DNA of 64,000 nt from M2408 sp040386975 (GTDB lineage: Bacteria > Bacteroidota > Bacteroidia > Flavobacteriales_D > Crocinitomicaceae), in contig JAZKEO010000014.1 of NCBI GenBank assembly GCA_040386975.1, positions 26,794-90,793 on the forward strand, given 5' to 3'. The number at the start of each line of letters is the position of its first letter. The first letter of the stretch is position 1. A program made the position numbers and the translations under genes. This document shows, piece after piece, positions 25,106 through 33,784 of this stretch. Below the pieces are notes generated by a model. That model was not told where the DNA came from. It saw only the letters and a list, made by a program, of their open reading frames with translations, and ran no database searches.

Positions 25106-25714
25106 GTGAAAATTCCTTCAATTTATTTAGAAAAAGCTGTTGAACAATTGGCAAAATTGCCTGGCGTTGGAAAACGTTCTGCTTTGAGACTTGCCATACA
25201 TTTGTTGAAACAAAAACCTGAAGAAATTGAAAGTTTTGCTCACGCTTTTATTGAGCTAAAAGATAAAGTCAAAAAATGTTCATCTTGTGGAAATATTTCA
25301 GACTTTGAAATTTGCTCTATTTGTTCTTCTCCATCAAGAAATAAAGCGATTATTTGCATTGTAGAAGACATTCGAGATGTTCTTGCAATCGAAGAAACAT
25401 CTATTTTTAATGGAATTTACCACATTCTTGGCGGAATAATTTCTCCTATGGATGGAATTGGGCCATCAGATTTGAATATTCTTCCGCTTTTAAATAAAAT
25501 TGAATTGGGAGAAGTAAAAGAAGTAATTTTTGCTTTGAGTTCAACCATGGAAGGCGACACAACAAATTTTTATCTCTACAAAAAAATCAAACCTTTCGGA
25601 ATTGAAATTTCAACACTTTCGAGAGGAGTTTCTGTTGGTACGGAATTACAGTATGCCGATGGAATTACACTTGGAAGGTCGATTATTAATCGTTTGCCGT
25701 TTAAAGTTCAGTAA
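25106..25714 (+). CDS. recR: Recombination mediator RecR
   Basis: Works with RecO (and RecF) to load RecA on SSB-coated gapped DNA. Seen: helix-hairpin-helix LAKLPGVGKRSALRLA at 15-30, Cys4 zinc finger CSSC...CSIC near 55-72, Toprim domain starting IICIVEDIRDVLAIEET with GGIISPMDGIGPSDL, and the C-terminal TLSRGVSVGTELQYADGITL. 202 aa, full length. Start is GTG at 25106, fixed by the promoter element and by the family N-terminus (IPSIYLEKAVEQLAKLPGVG). Confidence 0.97.
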   Translation: MKIPSIYLEKAVEQLAKLPGVGKRSALRLAIHLLKQKPEEIESFAHAFIELKDKVKKCSSCGNISDFEICSICSSPSRNKAIICIVEDIRDVLAIEETSIFNGIYHILGGIISPMDGIGPSDLNILPLLNKIELGEVKEVIFALSSTMEGDTTNFYLYKKIKPFGIEISTLSRGVSVGTELQYADGITLGRSIINRLPFKVQ

Positions 25715-25790
25715 AAAGATACGTGTTTTAGAGCTTTCGTGACAAAAATTGTCGGAAAATCCAACAATCTCAAAGTCCAACAATCCAATT

Positions 25791-27047
25791 CTAAGTCTTT
25801 CTTTTCTTCTTCTTCGCCGCAGGAAATAAAATATTGTTCAAAATCAAGCGATAACCTGGCGAATTTGGATGCAAACTTAAATCTGTTGGTGGATCGCCCA
25901 CACGGTGCTGAAAATCTTCTGGATCGTGTCCTCCGTAAAAAGTCCAAGTGCCCTGACCATATTCTCCGTGAATGTATCTTGCTGTTCCAAGTGCCTTATT
26001 TTCGCCTAAAATCAACACATTTGGCTTGATTAAATCTTTACGAAAATCAGTTGTTTGTCCCATAAAACCATCAATCACTTGTGTATGACATTGCGTTAAC
26101 ATCGTTGGCACAACATCCCATTTTGCAGAAAACTCAAACAAACTAAATTTATCTGTATTTTCAGGCATACGATGTAAATCTGTCCCGTCAATGTTTGAAT
26201 ATTCATACATGTATGGATCTCGAACGAGTTTAAATTTATCGAAAGCCAAGGTGTTGTTGTAATCTAATTTATCTTGACAATCTGGATTTGAAGGGTCGCC
26301 ATCAAACATACTTTCGCAAATATCCGTTTGATGTGCCGCTAGACCAATGTCAAAACTATCCGTTCCACTACACATGGTAAATAAAAATCCACCACCGACA
26401 ACGAAATTTTTAATGTTGTTTGCAACGGCTAATTTCAAATGCGACACTTTATTGAATCCCAACATTTTCGCATCAGCTTCTGCATCAATTACTTGTTGTT
26501 TGTACCAAGGAGCATTTTTAAAGGAACTATAAAATTTACCGTATTGACCTGTAAAATCTTCGTGGTGCAAGTGCAACCAATCGTATTTTGGTAAAACGCC
26601 CATGATAATCGCAGAATCATAAATTTTATCATACGGAATTTCTGCATATTCCAAAACCATTGTTACCGCATCATCCCAAGGCATTGTTCCTTTTGGCGTG
26701 TAAACAGCAATTTTCGGCGCTTTTTCTAATTGAACAATTTCTTGATTTATTTCTGGATTAGAAATTTCATTTTTAATGTTATTCGCTTGTCCATCGGTGA
26801 TAATTTGGTATTTCACACCACGAATAATCAATTCTTCTTCCACTTTTTTGAGATTCGGACACAAAAACGAACCACCTCTGTAATTTAAAAGCCAATCAAT
26901 CACAACATCGTTTTCTAACATCCAAAAAGCAATTCCATACGCTTTGATGTGATTCGTTTGGGAATCATCCATTGGAATAAGAATTTGCGAGCTTCTACCC
27001 GAAAGACTTAAGATTAAAAAGAAAAATACAGCGAAAAATTGTTTCAT
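25791..27047 (-). CDS. Exported protein of unclear function (often labelled asparagine synthetase B in Bacteroidota)
   Basis: 418 residues with a signal peptide (MKQFFAVFFFLILSLSGRSS). No glutaminase or asparagine-synthase motif is visible, so the label asparagine synthetase, which I recall for such proteins, looks wrong. Seen: MLENDVVIDWLLNYRGGSF, GVLPKYDWLHLHHEDFTGQY, VVGGGFLFTMCSGTDSFDIG (resembles a glutamine-amidotransferase-like or ThuA-like nucleophile elbow with Cys), CHTQVIDGFMGQTTDF, YGQGTWTFYGGHDPEDF, and a basic tail AAKKKKRKT. Possibly an envelope enzyme with a GATase1-like fold. Start at 27047 chosen for the signal peptide. Confidence 0.7.
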   Translation of the reverse strand: MKQFFAVFFFLILSLSGRSSQILIPMDDSQTNHIKAYGIAFWMLENDVVIDWLLNYRGGSFLCPNLKKVEEELIIRGVKYQIITDGQANNIKNEISNPEINQEIVQLEKAPKIAVYTPKGTMPWDDAVTMVLEYAEIPYDKIYDSAIIMGVLPKYDWLHLHHEDFTGQYGKFYSSFKNAPWYKQQVIDAEADAKMLGFNKVSHLKLAVANNIKNFVVGGGFLFTMCSGTDSFDIGLAAHQTDICESMFDGDPSNPDCQDKLDYNNTLAFDKFKLVRDPYMYEYSNIDGTDLHRMPENTDKFSLFEFSAKWDVVPTMLTQCHTQVIDGFMGQTTDFRKDLIKPNVLILGENKALGTARYIHGEYGQGTWTFYGGHDPEDFQHRVGDPPTDLSLHPNSPGYRLILNNILFPAAKKKKRKT

Positions 27048-27104
27048 TATTGATTTAATTCTGAAAAGTACTACTAAAATCGTACCTAATTGCAAAAATA
27101 TTTA

Positions 27105-27123
27105 TAAAAAACGTTAACGTTAC
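27105..27123. repeat. AACGTTAACGTT palindrome upstream of 25791 gene
   Basis: 12-bp perfect palindrome (about 27110-27121) in the gap between two minus-strand genes; could be an operator but no regulator is nearby. Confidence 0.4.
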
Positions 27124-27149
27124 TTTTAAAATGGTACATCTCTATAAAT

Positions 27150-29420
27150 TTAATAATTGATTAGCGTAAAATAATTTGCAAATCTAAAATTTTCACCATT
27201 TTCATCTACCAAATTAATAATATAATAATATATCCCATCAGAACATTTTTGATTTTCGACTTTACCATTCCAACCTTTTAAAATTTCATTTGTTTCGAAA
27301 ATTACTTGTCCCCATCGATTATAAATTTTCATAGTTGACAACTGTGACATAATTACTGGAAACTCTATAGGTGTGAATAAGTCATTTACTTCGTCATTAT
27401 TTGGCGTAAAAATATTTGGCATTATAAATGTAAAATTTTCACAATTATTCTTTATAAAATTAATTGTATCAGAAAACGAAAAACATTCATTTGAAACCAT
27501 TAACCAATAATTACCTTCTTGATTTACTTCAAAAAAATGATTACTGGAATTATTTTGCCAAATATAGTTCCCATCAATTCCACCTACATTAATATTTAAT
27601 TTAATGTCTCCGCAAAAAATTGAATCTTTACCCAAGTCAAATTTTACATCGTTAATGTAATTAATATCAATTGAATCAATAAAAACTCCACATTCATTAG
27701 TTACTCTTACCCAATACTCTCCAGTATTTAACACAATAAATTTTGAATTTTCAGAATTGTCTTGCCAAAGAAATTCATTACCATAATTTGACACATCTAA
27801 AATTAATTCTGAACCCTCACATAATGTAGAATCTGTCCCTAAACTAAATTCAGGTACGTCTTTAAAATCAACTTTTATAGTATCAGAAAAGGTATTACAT
27901 TGATTAGTTACATTGACCCAATATTCCCCTTGTGAAGTAACATTAAAAAATGAATTTTGTGAATTATTTTGCCACAAATAATTTACATTCATGTTATTAA
28001 ATTCAAGTATTAAATTAGCTCCTTTACATAAAATTGTATCGTTTCCAAACATATAATTAGGATTATTAATAAAACTGACAAATAATCCATCTCCATTTGA
28101 TTCACATTGGTTATTAATGCTTACATAATAATAACCTGCAGAATCAATATTCATCACTGAATCCTCTGAATCATTATGAAACCAATAATACTCTCCATTT
28201 ATATAAGAAAGGTCTATTAGTAAACTCGAACCTTCACACAAAACAGTATCATTACCTAAATTTAGTTGTTCTAATTCAAAATAATCAATGTTTAAAGTAT
28301 CAATTTCATTTCCACAAGCATTTGTCGCTTCAAGCCAATAAATTCCTTCAAGAAAAATTGTAAATTGAGGATTTGTCGTAGAATCAGACCATAAAAAATC
28401 ACATTCTAGGATAGAAACATCCAAGGGTAAAATTTGTCCATAACATATTGAAGTATCTTCTTGTAATAAATTTTGTGGTAAATCACTATCTACAATAACT
28501 TTTACTGTATCAATACCACAACTATTAAAAGCAATATAGATTGTCGTTTCGATAGGAGATACATCTAAAAAATTTTGATTTGAAATAATTTCATTTGGAA
28601 AATCAATATTTTTCCAAAACAATAATGAATCTGATTGAGCACTAATATTAACAGTTTCACCTATACAAATGGCCTGGTCTTCAATTGCATTAATACATGA
28701 AGGTATGTATTCCTTTACAGAAACATCATCAACAAAATACATTACATTATAATAAGTTAAATAATTCGGATTATGGTAATAAGTAATTGTACTTTCATTA
28801 TCAAAAAAATTACCTAAAATTAAATAACGAGAAGGAGATGTTGCTACAAACGTATCACTAATGGATTGCCATACTAATGGATTTCCTACAATTTCTGTTT
28901 TATTTATTTGAGGAATAAAATTTAAAACAGATGAATGATTGCTATAATGAATTAATGTATCTGAAAAATACATTCCAACATTGTTACCCAAATTATGTAA
29001 TTCATCGAATGACGAAATATACATTTCAGCAATATATGTTTTACCAACTGTTAATGGCGTAATTAATTCAACTTCAAGATATTCTCTATAGTTATCAACA
29101 ACCCCCAATCCAAAAGTAAAAATAGCACTCATTAAATCTCCTGTTCTTGGCTGTTGAGTACCCATTGAACTAACATTTGTAGAATTACAACTCGCATAAC
29201 ATGATTGATCAACTAAATTGGAAAAAATATCAGAAGTCCCATTTGTTGGAAGAAACCAATTATTCATTGCAGAAAAATAATCCTCTTGTGTTAGAGTCCA
29301 GTTACAGGGTAAATCTAAGTGATTTTCAAAACTTGGATTCGGTATTAAATTTGGCGTGATACTTTGTGATGAAATATTAATGATTATAAAAAAACAAAAC
29401 AATAATTTAAAATATTTCAT
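27150..29420 (-). CDS. T9SS type B cargo protein with Ig-like repeats
   Basis: Large exported protein, 756 residues from ATG 29420 (29435 is also possible). Signal peptide MKYFKLLFCFFIIINISSQS; N-terminal region beginning NLIPNPSFENHLDLPCNW, a carbohydrate-binding-like opening typical of Bacteroidota surface proteins; then five to six Ig-like repeats of about 75-80 aa, each with a C(x)G turn (LGNDTVLCEGSSLLIDLS, GNDTILCKGANLIL, LGTDSTLCEGSELILDVS) and a YW-V-NQC closing; last ~85 aa are a gliding-motility type sorting domain (MPNIFTPNNDEVNDLF, IYNRWGQVIFE, GWNGKVENQKCSDGIYYY). Likely a cell-surface adhesin. Confidence 0.9.
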   Translation of the reverse strand: MKYFKLLFCFFIIINISSQSITPNLIPNPSFENHLDLPCNWTLTQEDYFSAMNNWFLPTNGTSDIFSNLVDQSCYASCNSTNVSSMGTQQPRTGDLMSAIFTFGLGVVDNYREYLEVELITPLTVGKTYIAEMYISSFDELHNLGNNVGMYFSDTLIHYSNHSSVLNFIPQINKTEIVGNPLVWQSISDTFVATSPSRYLILGNFFDNESTITYYHNPNYLTYYNVMYFVDDVSVKEYIPSCINAIEDQAICIGETVNISAQSDSLLFWKNIDFPNEIISNQNFLDVSPIETTIYIAFNSCGIDTVKVIVDSDLPQNLLQEDTSICYGQILPLDVSILECDFLWSDSTTNPQFTIFLEGIYWLEATNACGNEIDTLNIDYFELEQLNLGNDTVLCEGSSLLIDLSYINGEYYWFHNDSEDSVMNIDSAGYYYVSINNQCESNGDGLFVSFINNPNYMFGNDTILCKGANLILEFNNMNVNYLWQNNSQNSFFNVTSQGEYWVNVTNQCNTFSDTIKVDFKDVPEFSLGTDSTLCEGSELILDVSNYGNEFLWQDNSENSKFIVLNTGEYWVRVTNECGVFIDSIDINYINDVKFDLGKDSIFCGDIKLNINVGGIDGNYIWQNNSSNHFFEVNQEGNYWLMVSNECFSFSDTINFIKNNCENFTFIMPNIFTPNNDEVNDLFTPIEFPVIMSQLSTMKIYNRWGQVIFETNEILKGWNGKVENQKCSDGIYYYIINLVDENGENFRFANYFTLINY

Positions 29421-29460
29421 GTAAAAATGTTTCATTTATAAAATTAAATATTTCAAAAAG

Positions 29461-31029
29461 TTAAAATGGTACATCATCGTGAGCATCACGTCCGAAATCT
29501 GCATCTCCATTTGCTCCGCTTCTAAAAGTTTGGTTTTGAGTTAAAGCTGGAGAATCAAAATTTTGAGCTCCTGTATTCATCGCTGAACTAAATGTTGTAG
29601 GAACGATGTCATCACCAAAAGAATCAACATTGTCGAATCGTGCATATTGATTAATGAATTTCAAACGAACACTTTCCAAGGCTCCATTACGGTGTTTAGC
29701 AACAATGATTTCCGCAATTCCTTCATTGGATTCACCGTTTTCATTTTGGTGAAGTCCATAATATTCTGGACGATAAATAAAGGAAACGATATCGGCATCT
29801 TGCTCAATTGCTCCCGATTCACGTAAATCAGAAAGCATTGGTTTTTTATCTCCGCCACGTGTTTCAACCGAACGACTCAACTGCGATAAAGCGATAATTG
29901 GTACATTTAATTCTTTCGCAATTTCTTTGATAGATCGCGAAATAGTTGAAATTTCTTGCTCTCTATTTCCTGAACCTTTTGATCCACCGGCAGACATCAA
30001 CTGCAAATAATCAATTATAATTAACTCAATGTTTTTCTGCATTTTCAACCTACGACATTTTGCACGTAAATCAAAAACACTTAAACCTGGTGTGTCATCA
30101 ATGTAAATTGGTGCCGTAGAAAGTTTTTGAATACGGGCGTGTAATTGTACAAATTCATGTTCTTGTAATTCTCCTTTTCTCAACTTATCACCGCTAATGC
30201 GTGTTTCACTAGAAATAAGTCTTTTTACAAGCTGAACTGAGGACATCTCAAGTGAAAATATCGCTACTCCCATACCGTAATCAATGGCTGTATTTCTCGC
30301 CATTGAAAGTACGAAAGCCGTTTTTCCCATCGCAGGACGAGCTGCAATAACAATCATGTCTGAACGTTGCCATCCAGAAGTTAACTTATCTAATTCTCTA
30401 AATCCTGTTGGAACACCAGAAATTCCATCTCCTTCTTTACTCGCTTTTTCAATATCTTCAACCGCCTGACGAACAATGCTTTGCATGTCACCAGCTTCTT
30501 TTCGCATGTTATTTTCAGCGATTTTAAATAAATCTGATTCTGCTTTATTTAACAAGTCAAAAACGTCGGTTGTTTCTTCGTAAGCATCTTTTAGAACGTC
30601 TGAGCACATGCGAATTAATTCTCGTTGAATGTGTTTTTCAGAAATAATACGAGAATAATACTCAACGTGAGCAGCAGATGCAACTCGGTTTGTAAGTTGA
30701 GAGATGTAAACTGCTCCACCAGCTAATTCTAATTCACCTTCTTTTTTTAGTTTGTTTATCACCGTCAATAAATCGACTGGACTTGAGCTACCAAAAAGTT
30801 CGATGATGGCTTTAAAGATGTAATAATGTTTTGGATCGTAAAACGAGGCAGCTGTAATGCTATCAATCGCATTGTCTAAAGCATTTTTTTCAAGCATAAT
30901 TGCTCCTAAAACTGCTTGTTCTAAATCAATCGCCTGAGGTGGAACTTTCCCCAATTCTCCTAGTAAAGCATTGTTTCGAGGGCTTAATCTCGGCGCTATT
31001 TTTTTACTGTTCTCACTCACATTTTCCAT
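29461..31029 (-). CDS. dnaB: Replicative DNA helicase
   Basis: Hexameric 5'-3' helicase that unwinds DNA at the replication fork. Seen: N-terminal domain starting PPQAIDLEQAVLGAIM; RecA-like core with Walker A ARPAMGKTAF, FSLEMSSVQLVKRL, Walker B LIIIDYLQLM, and SQLSRSVETRGGDKKPMLSD with RESGAIEQDAD and the arginine-finger region FIYRPEYY. 522 aa; no intein. Start set at ATG 31029 because TACCTTTG lies at 31042-31035, inside the longer frame. Confidence 0.97.
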   Translation of the reverse strand: MENVSENSKKIAPRLSPRNNALLGELGKVPPQAIDLEQAVLGAIMLEKNALDNAIDSITAASFYDPKHYYIFKAIIELFGSSSPVDLLTVINKLKKEGELELAGGAVYISQLTNRVASAAHVEYYSRIISEKHIQRELIRMCSDVLKDAYEETTDVFDLLNKAESDLFKIAENNMRKEAGDMQSIVRQAVEDIEKASKEGDGISGVPTGFRELDKLTSGWQRSDMIVIAARPAMGKTAFVLSMARNTAIDYGMGVAIFSLEMSSVQLVKRLISSETRISGDKLRKGELQEHEFVQLHARIQKLSTAPIYIDDTPGLSVFDLRAKCRRLKMQKNIELIIIDYLQLMSAGGSKGSGNREQEISTISRSIKEIAKELNVPIIALSQLSRSVETRGGDKKPMLSDLRESGAIEQDADIVSFIYRPEYYGLHQNENGESNEGIAEIIVAKHRNGALESVRLKFINQYARFDNVDSFGDDIVPTTFSSAMNTGAQNFDSPALTQNQTFRSGANGDADFGRDAHDDVPF

Positions 31030-31034
31030 AAGAG

Positions 31035-31042
31035 CAAAGGTA
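31035..31042 (-). promoter_or_regulatory. -7 element TACCTTTG for dnaB
   Basis: Plus strand CAAAGGTA; five bases from the ATG ending at 31029, so dnaB is probably transcribed leaderless or nearly so. Confidence 0.6.
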
Positions 31043-31106
31043 ATCAAGAATTTTGGCTTCTAAAAATTTTATTTCGTTTTCTTTTCAACACAATATTGGC
31101 TCGCTA

Positions 31107-31124
31107 TCCCGATAGCTATCGGGA
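31107..31124. repeat. 18-bp palindrome TCCCGATAGCTATCGGGA
   Basis: Perfect palindrome. Words of this form are widely dispersed between genes in Bacteroidota genomes; one copy here. Confidence 0.8.
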
Positions 31125-31188
31125 GCTAAAAAGCAAAGGGAAATTGACTTATTAAAAGGTTATTAACGGGATATAAACAAAGTGTTTT

Positions 31189-31210
31189 TCTCGCAAAGAC
31201 GCAAGGACGC
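31189..31210. repeat. CGCAAAGACGC-type intergenic repeat, copy 1
   Basis: TCGCAAAGACGCAAGGACGC. Related copies at 51661-51682 and, inverted, 48011-48030, with a weaker one near 21721-21759. Confidence 0.65.
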
Positions 31211-31318
31211 TTTCGGGTGAAGTTGTATCGCAAAGACAAATTAAGATTGCACCAAGTTCGCAAAGCATAATTTAAATGAGTTGCGTAAAAAAATAAGCAT
31301 TTATTGAAAGATATTTAG

Positions 31319-31326
31319 TAGTTTTG
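31319..31326 (+). promoter_or_regulatory. -7 element TAGTTTTG
   Basis: TAnnTTTG ending 21 bases before the ATG at 31348. Confidence 0.5.
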
Positions 31327-31347
31327 GTTAAATCTTAATCTCATTTT

Positions 31348-32772
31348 ATGTTTCATAAAACAATCCTAGTTCTAATTTTAACAAGTTTAAGTGTAAATTC
31401 AATATATTCTCAAAATGAATTTTTAAAAACTAAATTTCAAACCAAAATAAGCCAAAGTGGTCAAAACGGGAACAAATCGGATATAAAAAGATCAACTGTT
31501 TTTCAACCTGAAATTGCAATCAATTACTTGTGGTCAAGTTCAATTGGAGATTGGGATTATATTGACACAAGTTATTTCGAATATGATTCAGAAGGATATG
31601 CTATTAAACAGACAAATAGAGATTCTGGATTGGATATTGTGAGGTATTTAACAACTTATACAGAAAGCCATAAAAAAACTGAGGTCGTAACTCAAAACTT
31701 TAATCAAAGTTTAATGTCTTGGGTTAATTTCAAAAGAACTGTACAAATTTTTAACGAACATGATCACGTAATTGAGTATAGATATGAAAACTGGAATACT
31801 AGTACTAGCGAATGGGAAACTACTTATGGAAGTAAATACTTTAGAACGTATGACATTAATAATCATCAAGTAGAAACTATTTATCAAGATTATCAAATTA
31901 GTACTGATTCTTTTGTCAATAGAACTAAATATATTAACATATATGATTCGCAAGGTAGATTAACTTCTTATGAAGAGATAATATGGTTTAATAATCAGTG
32001 GGAAAATCTTTCTATTGAACATTATAATTATGTATCAGATGTAGTAACTTCGATTGTTACTCAAGAATGGGATGGCACTAATTATGCAAATACTGTGAGA
32101 TATAACAACATAATTTGGCACAATTGGACTGAGGTTAACGTTTCAGAAGCTTTAAGTCTAACTGTACAAAACTGGGATAACAATACTTGGGTAAATATTG
32201 GAAGGTCAAACTTTACATATGACAGTTATGGTGGAAGCATTGAAGTGAGTCAAAATTACATCAATAACAGCTGGGTAAATGCTTATAGATATACTGAGAC
32301 TTATGATTCTTTGCAACATTATATTGGTGACAGAGGTGAGGAATGGATAAATAATTCATGGCTTCTTTATGATGAATCAAAATATATTCTCACCTATAAT
32401 ACTGAGCAACAAATTATCAGAAAAATAGAGCAACAATGGGATGATTTTGATTTGACTTTTGATAATCGAATCCGAACAGATTATCTAAACTACATGAGCT
32501 TTACAAATTCAGCAGAAATTGATGAACAGCATAATAACACTTTTATTAAAGTTTATCCAAATCCATTTACCTCAAAGTTAAAAATAGAAGTTGATGCTAA
32601 TTTATCTGAAAAAGCAGAATTTATCTTAACAGATTTATCAGGCAAGATTGTCTTAAAATTAAAAGCTTCGTCCAATTTTTCTATAGAGAAAGATAAATTA
32701 GAAAGCGGGTTTTATAATTTTACTATTCTTGATACTAATTTAAAGAAGTCAGGAAAAATCATTATTGAATAA
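31348..32772 (+). CDS. T9SS type A cargo protein with Trp-rich repeats
   Basis: 474 residues: signal peptide (MFHKTILVLILTSLSVNSIYS); a central region of about seven loose ~40-residue repeats of the form W-N--W-N--R----YDS (WFNNQWENLSIEHYNY, NWDNNTWVNIGRSNFTYDS, INNSWVNAYRYTETYDS, WINNSWLLYDESKYILTYN); a C-terminal type A sorting domain from about 390: VYPNPFTSKLKIE, FILTDLSGKIVLKL, LESGFYNFTI, ending KSGKIIIE. Probably surface-anchored or secreted; ligand unknown, though the YD-like repeats suggest binding. Converges with the DjlA-like gene, one base apart. Confidence 0.88.
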   Translation: MFHKTILVLILTSLSVNSIYSQNEFLKTKFQTKISQSGQNGNKSDIKRSTVFQPEIAINYLWSSSIGDWDYIDTSYFEYDSEGYAIKQTNRDSGLDIVRYLTTYTESHKKTEVVTQNFNQSLMSWVNFKRTVQIFNEHDHVIEYRYENWNTSTSEWETTYGSKYFRTYDINNHQVETIYQDYQISTDSFVNRTKYINIYDSQGRLTSYEEIIWFNNQWENLSIEHYNYVSDVVTSIVTQEWDGTNYANTVRYNNIIWHNWTEVNVSEALSLTVQNWDNNTWVNIGRSNFTYDSYGGSIEVSQNYINNSWVNAYRYTETYDSLQHYIGDRGEEWINNSWLLYDESKYILTYNTEQQIIRKIEQQWDDFDLTFDNRIRTDYLNYMSFTNSAEIDEQHNNTFIKVYPNPFTSKLKIEVDANLSEKAEFILTDLSGKIVLKLKASSNFSIEKDKLESGFYNFTILDTNLKKSGKIIIE

Positions 32773-32773
32773 C

Positions 32774-33553
32774 TTACACAAAACCTTTATTCTTCTTAAT
32801 GTTTTCGTAAGCTTCTTGAATTTTTTGGAATTTTTCTTTCGCACCTTTTTGGAATTCTTCGCCTAAGGAAGCTACTTTATCAGGATGGTATTTGATTGCC
32901 ATTTGACGATATGCTTTTTTAATTTCTTCATTTGTTGCGGTGTTTTCAATTTCCAACACTTTGTAATCTGAATTCACATCGCGGTAGAACATGTTTTTAA
33001 CACTTTCAAAATCTGGATTTGGAACACCCATCAATTGTGAGATACGCTGAATTAAAAGTAACTCCGTATTGGAAACATCGCCATCAGCTTTCGCAATTCC
33101 AAACAAATAATACAACAATTGTACACGTGCTTCTATCTGTGTTCTGTTTCGAATATCGGCACAAATTTGCTCTAAAGGAATGTCGTCTGAATCCAAAAAT
33201 CGCTTTAAATCTTGTAGATGACTTACAGAAAATTGTGGTCCGAATTGTTGTTTAAAAAATGCTTTTACATATTCCAATTCTGCTTTTAATACTTTTCCAT
33301 CGGCACGCATGATAGCTGCTGAAAGTGCAATCAACATGGTCGCAAAATCGAGATTTGATGTTCGCTGTTGGTAAAACGAAAAAAGATCGTCGGACGAAAA
33401 TCCGCGAGCTCCTCCAGCACCACCTTGTTGCTGACTAAAGGTTTTTATTTTTTGGAAATTATCTACGAAAGTTCCAATAAAGAAACCTAAAATGGCTCCT
33501 CCGAATGATTTTAAAAAATAAAATCCTGCTGCTGCAAAAATGAATTTAAACAA
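32774..33553 (-). CDS. TerB/DnaJ-domain co-chaperone (DjlA-like)
   Basis: Membrane-anchored J-domain protein that stimulates DnaK. Seen: N-terminal hydrophobic segment FKFIFAAAGFYFLKSFGGAI, a Gly/Gln linker (QQQGGAGGARGF), a TerB-like helical domain (LDFATMLIALSAAIMRADGKVLKAE, YLFGIAKADGDVS), and a C-terminal J domain (YKVLEIENTATNEEIKKAYR, then YHPDK). The start must be non-ATG: TTG at 33553 gives an N-terminus like DjlA-like relatives; TTG at 33607 adds 18 residues. Confidence 0.85.
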   Translation of the reverse strand: MFKFIFAAAGFYFLKSFGGAILGFFIGTFVDNFQKIKTFSQQQGGAGGARGFSSDDLFSFYQQRTSNLDFATMLIALSAAIMRADGKVLKAELEYVKAFFKQQFGPQFSVSHLQDLKRFLDSDDIPLEQICADIRNRTQIEARVQLLYYLFGIAKADGDVSNTELLLIQRISQLMGVPNPDFESVKNMFYRDVNSDYKVLEIENTATNEEIKKAYRQMAIKYHPDKVASLGEEFQKGAKEKFQKIQEAYENIKKNKGFV

Positions 33554-33611
33554 ATTGGTACATTTTAATAGTCCCAATTTTGAGGAGCGATTAAGAATAA
33601 ATAACAATTGT

Positions 33612-33643
33612 CACCTCCCTTAATCCCTCCTCAAGGAGGGAAA
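33612..33643. repeat. CCTCCC...CTCCTCAAGGAGGG intergenic repeat
   Basis: CCCTCCT/AGGAGGG hairpin (33625-33640) with upstream CACCTCCCTTAAT; G/C-rich in an A/T-rich gap (33554-33784). Confidence 0.55.
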
Positions 33644-33784
33644 CTTGATTATCTTTCAAAAATAATTAATATTAGAAAACGGAAAAGATAAAGGCACTTT
33701 ACAAATTTAAAACGGAGTTTACATCAAGTAAATGAGTATTTAAATTTTTAAAGTAACGAATAGATTTTTCGCTTTTCTTATTAA

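Larger units (their letters stand above)
31030..31347. other. 318-base gap with palindromes and CGCAAAGACGC repeat
   Basis: Between divergent dnaB and the T9SS gene. Holds the dnaB promoter (31035-31042), an 18-bp perfect palindrome (31107-31124), a CGCAAAGACGC-type repeat (31189-31210), a further partial copy near 31228-31265, and the -7 element at 31319-31326. No gene or RNA seen. Confidence 0.7.

Noticed and set aside
27108..27123. LacI-type operator at AACGTTAACGTT
   Set aside because: No LacI regulator or regulated sugar gene nearby; reported only as a palindrome.
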